From positions 434,001-498,000 of the forward strand of contig NZ_BMES01000003.1 in the NCBI RefSeq assembly GCF_014636935.1: DNA of 64,000 bases, in the 5' to 3' direction. The notes under the pieces were generated by a model that saw only the letters and a program-made list of their open reading frames with translations, was not told the DNA's origin and made no database searches. This stretch comes from Alsobacter metallidurans. GTDB lineage: Bacteria > Pseudomonadota > Alphaproteobacteria > Rhizobiales > Beijerinckiaceae. This document shows positions 58,872-64,000 of this stretch, one piece after another. The position numbers and the translations under genes were made by a program. Position 1 is the first letter of the stretch. Every line of letters begins with the position of its first letter.

Positions 58872-59210
58872 ATGACCGATGACACCCTCACGTCGGTGGA
58901 CACCATTACGATCGCGGCCCTTCTCCGCGCTCTTCAGGTTGTAATCACCGCTTACAACGCCGAACACGCCGACCCTGCCGCCCTCCAGGCGCTCGAGCAG
59001 CGAACAATCGCCGAGATCAAGGCGCTCGATACGGGCGACTTCACCTACGAGGAACAGGCCGAAGGCCTCGCCGAAGGACTGATCTACGCCCGTGCGATGT
59101 TTCGCTACGCGCTCGCCAATCCGGGCCGACCTTCCCTGCCGTCGGATGGTCAACCCGCCGCGCTGGACGTCTCCGCCGATCAGCCGCTACTCCAGCATCA
59201 TCGAAACTGA
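58872..59210 (+). CDS. Hypothetical protein, 112 residues
   Basis: Not recognised. Predicted all-helical N-terminal part (IAALLRALQVVITAYNAEHADPAALQALEQRTIAEIKAL), a central acidic stretch with EEQAEGLAEGLIYARAMFRYAL, and a Pro-rich tail. No signal peptide or membrane helix. AAGGA precedes ATG 58872 at good distance, and GC-rich third positions fit real coding. It stands alone, 254 bp after the ABC operon, facing the chemoreceptor gene. Confidence 0.6.
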   Translation: MTDDTLTSVDTITIAALLRALQVVITAYNAEHADPAALQALEQRTIAEIKALDTGDFTYEEQAEGLAEGLIYARAMFRYALANPGRPSLPSDGQPAALDVSADQPLLQHHRN

Positions 59211-59357
59211 CGCGCTGGCCGGCCGCCCGGGGCGGCTGCCGGCCCGCCGAAGCGCTTGAGCGTTCCACCGAGCGGATACGGGTTGGTGGAACGGATGATG
59301 CGCATGAGAGACGCAGGTGCGTTCGACCCGTAGCTTGCGATCAGCTCGATCTGCGGT

Positions 59358-61052
59358 CTAGCGAGCGGCGCGCTTGCGTCCCCTGAAGGCGTCGTCCGCC
59401 AGGCTCTGCAACCGGGCGGGCTCTCCGCCGCCATGGCGGCCCTGATCCACCCGGAAATGCGCTACGAGATCGTTCAGGCGCGTCAGCTGCGATGTCAGCG
59501 TGGCGGCCGAAGCGGCGCTCTGTTCGGCCAGCGCGGCGTTCTGCTGCGTCATCTCGTCGAGATGCGCGATCGCCTGGCTCATTTCGTCGATGCCATTCGC
59601 CTGTTCGCCGGACGCGTCCGAGATTTCCGTTACCGTGCCGGCGACCCGCTGCGACGCGTCCACGATTTCGACCAGCGCGCTGCCGGTGGAGCGAACGAGG
59701 CGCACGCCCTCGGCCACTTCCTGCGCCGAGCTGTTGATCAGGCCGGTGATGTCCTTGGCGGCGTCGCTGGAGCGCTGCGCGAGCGTGCGCACCTCCGAGG
59801 CCACCACCGCAAACCCTTTTCCGGCCTCGCCGGCGCGGGCTGCCTCGACGGCCGCGTTCAGGGCCAGCAGGTTGGTCTGGAACGCGATGTCGTCGATCAC
59901 CGTCGTGATGTCCGAAATGCGCTTGGACGCCTGCTCGATCCGCTCCATCGCGGCCACGGCCTCGGTCACCACCTTGCCGCCCTGCTCGGCGACCCGGCGT
60001 GCGTCATTGGCGGCCGCCACCGCGGAGCGGGACGACGCCGCGGACGCCTTCACGGATGCGGCCAGCTCCTCGGTGGTGGCGGCCGTCTGCTCCAGCGACG
60101 AGGCCTGCTGCTCCGTGCGGCCGGACAGGTCGTCGGCGCCGCTGTTGATCTCGCGCGCGGCCTGGCCAACATCCGCGGCCGTCCCCTGGATGGTCGCAAC
60201 CGTCTCGGCCAGTCGCGCCACGGTGTCGTTGAAGGCCTCGCTCAGTTCGCCGAGCCGCCCCTGGTGCTGCGCCCTGATGGTTCGGGTGAGGTCGCCCTGC
60301 GCAAGCGACTGCAGGCTTGCGGCGAGTTCGGACGTGGCCGAATCGATCGCCTGGCACAAGCCGTTCATGCTTTCGGCGATACGGCGAATGAACCCCGTCT
60401 TCCCTTCCACGCTCAGGCGTTGTGTGAAGTCTCCCGCCTGCGCGCCTGCCGCCACGGCGGCGATTTCATCCTGGGCGCCGGCTTCGGCGGTCACGTCCCG
60501 CCATTCCAGCATGGCCCCGTGACGTTGGCCCTTGGCCAGGATGGGAGACACGACGAGATCGAAGGTCCGCCGGCCGACCTTCACGCGCGCGACATGCGGC
60601 GCCGTGAGGCTGGACACCATGCGCTCCTGATGGGCCGGGTTGCGATGGAAGATTCCCATCGATTCGCCCAGGATCCCGTTCGGGTCGAAGCGCGGCAGCG
60701 CCTGTCTGAAATCCGCGACGTGCTCGGCGAAGAGCCGGCGAACTGATTCGTTCGCGTAGACGATGCGATGATTTTCGTCGGCCATCATCACGTTGGTGGG
60801 CGAGCTGTCGATCGCTGCGCGCAAGCGGGTCAGCTCCCGCTGTGCGTCCTGATCAGCCTCGGTCGTCACAACGGCGGCCGGTTCGGCCCAGACCAGGTGA
60901 ACGGCCGCGACCAGAACGCATCCGAGCGAGATGGCCCCGAAGCCAAGTCCCAGCGCCGGGCTCGCGGATGCGGACAGCCACGTCAATCCGATCGTGCCGA
61001 GGCCCGCTCCCGTGAGCAGCAGCCACCGCGTGATAGTTCGCCCAGAAGCCAT
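59358..61052 (-). CDS. Methyl-accepting chemotaxis protein with PAS domain
   Basis: 564 residues. Two membrane helices with hardly any periplasmic loop (about residues 8-55), then a PAS-like domain ([27 protein letters not shown]), HAMP-like helices, and a long signalling coiled coil with hairpin tip [19 protein letters not shown]. No C-terminal CheR/CheB pentapeptide. Senses something inside the cell or in the membrane, possibly redox or energy. ATG 61052 has AAGGGGGA upstream. No che genes nearby. Confidence 0.9.
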   Translation of the reverse strand: MASGRTITRWLLLTGAGLGTIGLTWLSASASPALGLGFGAISLGCVLVAAVHLVWAEPAAVVTTEADQDAQRELTRLRAAIDSSPTNVMMADENHRIVYANESVRRLFAEHVADFRQALPRFDPNGILGESMGIFHRNPAHQERMVSSLTAPHVARVKVGRRTFDLVVSPILAKGQRHGAMLEWRDVTAEAGAQDEIAAVAAGAQAGDFTQRLSVEGKTGFIRRIAESMNGLCQAIDSATSELAASLQSLAQGDLTRTIRAQHQGRLGELSEAFNDTVARLAETVATIQGTAADVGQAAREINSGADDLSGRTEQQASSLEQTAATTEELAASVKASAASSRSAVAAANDARRVAEQGGKVVTEAVAAMERIEQASKRISDITTVIDDIAFQTNLLALNAAVEAARAGEAGKGFAVVASEVRTLAQRSSDAAKDITGLINSSAQEVAEGVRLVRSTGSALVEIVDASQRVAGTVTEISDASGEQANGIDEMSQAIAHLDEMTQQNAALAEQSAASAATLTSQLTRLNDLVAHFRVDQGRHGGGEPARLQSLADDAFRGRKRAAR

Positions 61053-61226
61053 GACCCGTCCCCCTTGCCACCCCCGGCACGCGTCACTGCGCCACACAAT
61101 CGGGGATTGGTATTGACAACCGTTAGGGGAGATTCCTCACAATGTGGTAAACGAAATCGAGTTTTTACCCGAAACATGACGCCCAATCGACAAATCACAA
61201 CTGGCGTCGATACGGCACAACATACG

Positions 61227-61252
61227 AAAACGCCGTCGGAAACACGACGGCG
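61227..61252 (-). terminator. Intrinsic terminator of tRNA-Ala
   Basis: 8-bp stem CGCCGTCG / CGACGGCG (61231-61238 with 61245-61252), loop of 6; on the minus strand TTTTCGTATGTT follows. It stands 78 bp after the tRNA. Confidence 0.8.
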
Positions 61253-61329
61253 CTCAGGACAACAACGATTTCTGACGGTTCAGATGCTGATTTTTCAATC
61301 TTCGCCGCATCAGGCGGGAGAGTTCCGGT

Positions 61330-61405
<76 letters not shown>

Positions 61406-61492
61406 ACTTACCGAAACCAGGGGGTTGGGGCCCCCCGGCGCGTCGCCGTCTTGCGTCGGCGAGGGGGTCTATAGCCGCCCTCGCCGATCGGA

Positions 61493-61882
61493 TCAAGCCT
61501 CTTCGTCGTCTTCTATTTCGCCATCGATCAGGTCGGCCACGTCGTCGTCGCCGGCCTCTTCCTCTTCCAGGAAGGTGTCGTCGTCTTCGGCGATGTCGTC
61601 CTCGATCTCGACGTCGTCGTCGGTCGGCAGCTCCTTGCCGCTCTCCTCCGCCTCGACTTCGTCGAGGGACACGAGCTCGGGGCCGGCGCCGGCCTCTTCG
61701 GTCTCCTCGTCGTCGTCACGATTTGCGACTTCGGCCGCGCGTCCCCGCGTCGGCGGCGCGATCGCGGCCGCCGTATAGGTGGTTCCGCATTTCGGGCAGA
61801 CGATCGGATCCTTGCCGAGATCGTAGAATTTCGCGCCGCAGCTCTGGCATTGGCGCTTGGTGCCGAGTTCCGGTTTCGCCAC
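61493..61882 (-). CDS. TIGR02300-family zinc-ribbon protein (FYDLN acid)
   Basis: 129 residues. N-terminal zinc ribbon: CQSCGAKFYDLGKD and CPKCG give two CxxC pairs. The rest (about 55-129) is almost all Asp, Glu and small residues, so the protein is very acidic. The FYDLN-acid family is confined to alphaproteobacteria; function unknown, possibly nucleic-acid or protein binding. Upstream of aroA in the opposite direction, as usual for Rhizobiales. Confidence 0.9.
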   Translation of the reverse strand: MAKPELGTKRQCQSCGAKFYDLGKDPIVCPKCGTTYTAAAIAPPTRGRAAEVANRDDDEETEEAGAGPELVSLDEVEAEESGKELPTDDDVEIEDDIAEDDDTFLEEEEAGDDDVADLIDGEIEDDEEA

Positions 61883-62010
61883 TGGGACCAGCCTTGTCAG
61901 GGAAAAAGGGATGGCTTCGGTTAGTCGCCCGTTCCCCGGCTGTCAACGTGTCGCTCGTCCTTGCCTGGCTTGAGGTCCCGCCGCGTGACGGCGCCGTGCG
62001 CCTGTGCTAG

Positions 62011-63417
<1,407 letters not shown>

Positions 63418-63421
63418 CACC

Positions 63422-64000
63422 ATGATCATCGCGATCGACGGTCCCGCCGCATCCGGCAAAGGCACGCTGGCCAAGCGGCTCGCCCTCCATTACGGCCTGC
63501 CGCATCTGGACACCGGCCTGCTCTACCGCGCGGTCGCCCGCACGCTGCTGGACCACCACGATCCGCTCGGGGACGAAGCCCTGGCGGTGCGCGCCGCACA
63601 ATCGCTGGATCTCGCCCACCTGGACGAAACCCGCCTGCGCGGCCGCGAGATGGGCGAGGCCGCCTCTGTGGTTGCCGCCATTCCGGCGGTGCGCACGGCG
63701 TTGACGGCCTGGCAGCGCCAGTTCGCCGCCCGACCCGAGGGCGCTGTGCTGGACGGTCGCGACATCGGCACCGTGATCTGCCCGGACGCGCAGGTGAAGA
63801 TCTTCGTCACCGCCTCCGCCGAGGAGCGCGCCCGCCGCCGTCATCGCGAGCTCGCCGGCCGGGGCGATCCCACTCCCTACGAGGACGTCCTGGCCGACAT
63901 CCGCAAGCGCGACGCGCGTGATTCGGGCCGCACCACCGCGCCCCTCGTGGCCGCCGCCGACGCACGCTTGCTCGATACGACCGATTTGGGTATAGAGCAG
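63422..64000 (+). CDS. cmk: Cytidylate kinase, 3' end outside window
   Basis: Phosphorylates CMP and dCMP. 193 codons are visible with no stop. N-terminal P-loop [42 protein letters not shown], and the Arg-rich LID region ([32 protein letters not shown]). Family members have about 210-230 residues, so only a short tail is missing. aroA-cmk-rpsA is the usual order. Confidence 0.95.
   Translation, partial: MIIAIDGPAASGKGTLAKRLALHYGLPHLDTGLLYRAVARTLLDHHDPLGDEALAVRAAQSLDLAHLDETRLRGREMGEAASVVAAIPAVRTALTAWQRQFAARPEGAVLDGRDIGTVICPDAQVKIFVTASAEERARRRHRELAGRGDPTPYEDVLADIRKRDARDSGRTTAPLVAAADARLLDTTDLGIEQ

Overview
The window looks like the replication-origin region of a high-GC alphaproteobacterium of the order Hyphomicrobiales (Rhizobiales). 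The gene order leuS-lptE-holA / parB-parA-rsmG-mnmG-mnmE-rho-hemJ-hemE // ppsR-maf-aroE-coaE-dnaQ / secB / tim44-mltA-smr is the arrangement known around the chromosomal origin of this group. I cannot name a genus from the sequence alone.

Layout. 1-1.8 kb: end of a PII gene (glnK) and amtB, closed by a strong terminator. 1.9-6.4 kb: ftsK behind a CtrA box, then lolA and xthA. 6.4-9.7 kb: a CenR-like response regulator with a cyclic-nucleotide-binding partner, an L,D-transpeptidase, a HAD phosphatase and a YggS-type PLP protein. 9.8-14 kb: leuS, lptE, holA. 14-22.7 kb: a leftward run parB, parA, rsmG, mnmG, mnmE, rho, hemJ, hemE, with a near-perfect parS inside rsmG. 22.66-23.06 kb: a 403-bp gene-free segment with an AT-rich tract, a CtrA box that contains a GANTC site, and a cluster of DnaA-box-like motifs. 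I call this oriC. 23-31.4 kb: a mostly rightward run ppsR, maf, aroE, coaE, dnaQ, then secB (leftward), tim44, mltA, smr, an XRE regulator and adenosine kinase, ending at two identical parS-like sites. 31.5-36.1 kb: leftward operon hisB-DUF2628-hisH-hisA-hisF-hisE-coaA. 36.3-45.5 kb: hslVU, murJ, trpS, usp, nfuA, rutE-like, tsaB-rimI, fur/mur and plsC.

From 45.5 to 61 kb the content turns accessory. There is a uronate dehydrogenase-like gene, an MFS exporter, the rpmI-rplT ribosomal pair, a DHDPS-family lyase with its GntR regulator and a divergent SMP-30 lactonase, then preA/preT (pyrimidine reduction) behind a RutR-type operator, a four-gene polyamine-type ABC importer preceded by a 33-codon upstream ORF, an unknown small protein and an orphan chemoreceptor. 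The last 2.7 kb returns to a conserved block: tRNA-Ala(GGC), a TIGR02300 zinc-ribbon protein, class II aroA and the start of cmk.

Functional reading. The core is a cell-cycle and replication hub. Replication initiation (oriC, CtrA, GANTC), segregation (ParAB and parS on both sides of oriC) and division/chromosome translocation (FtsK under a CtrA/GANTC promoter) lie within about 31 kb. The accessory part looks like carbon and nitrogen scavenging: sugar acids, pyrimidines and polyamine-like compounds. I found no CRISPR array, insertion sequence, prophage or defence system. Start codons were chosen by family alignment from memory, ribosome-binding sites and operon overlaps, so they are inferences where stated.
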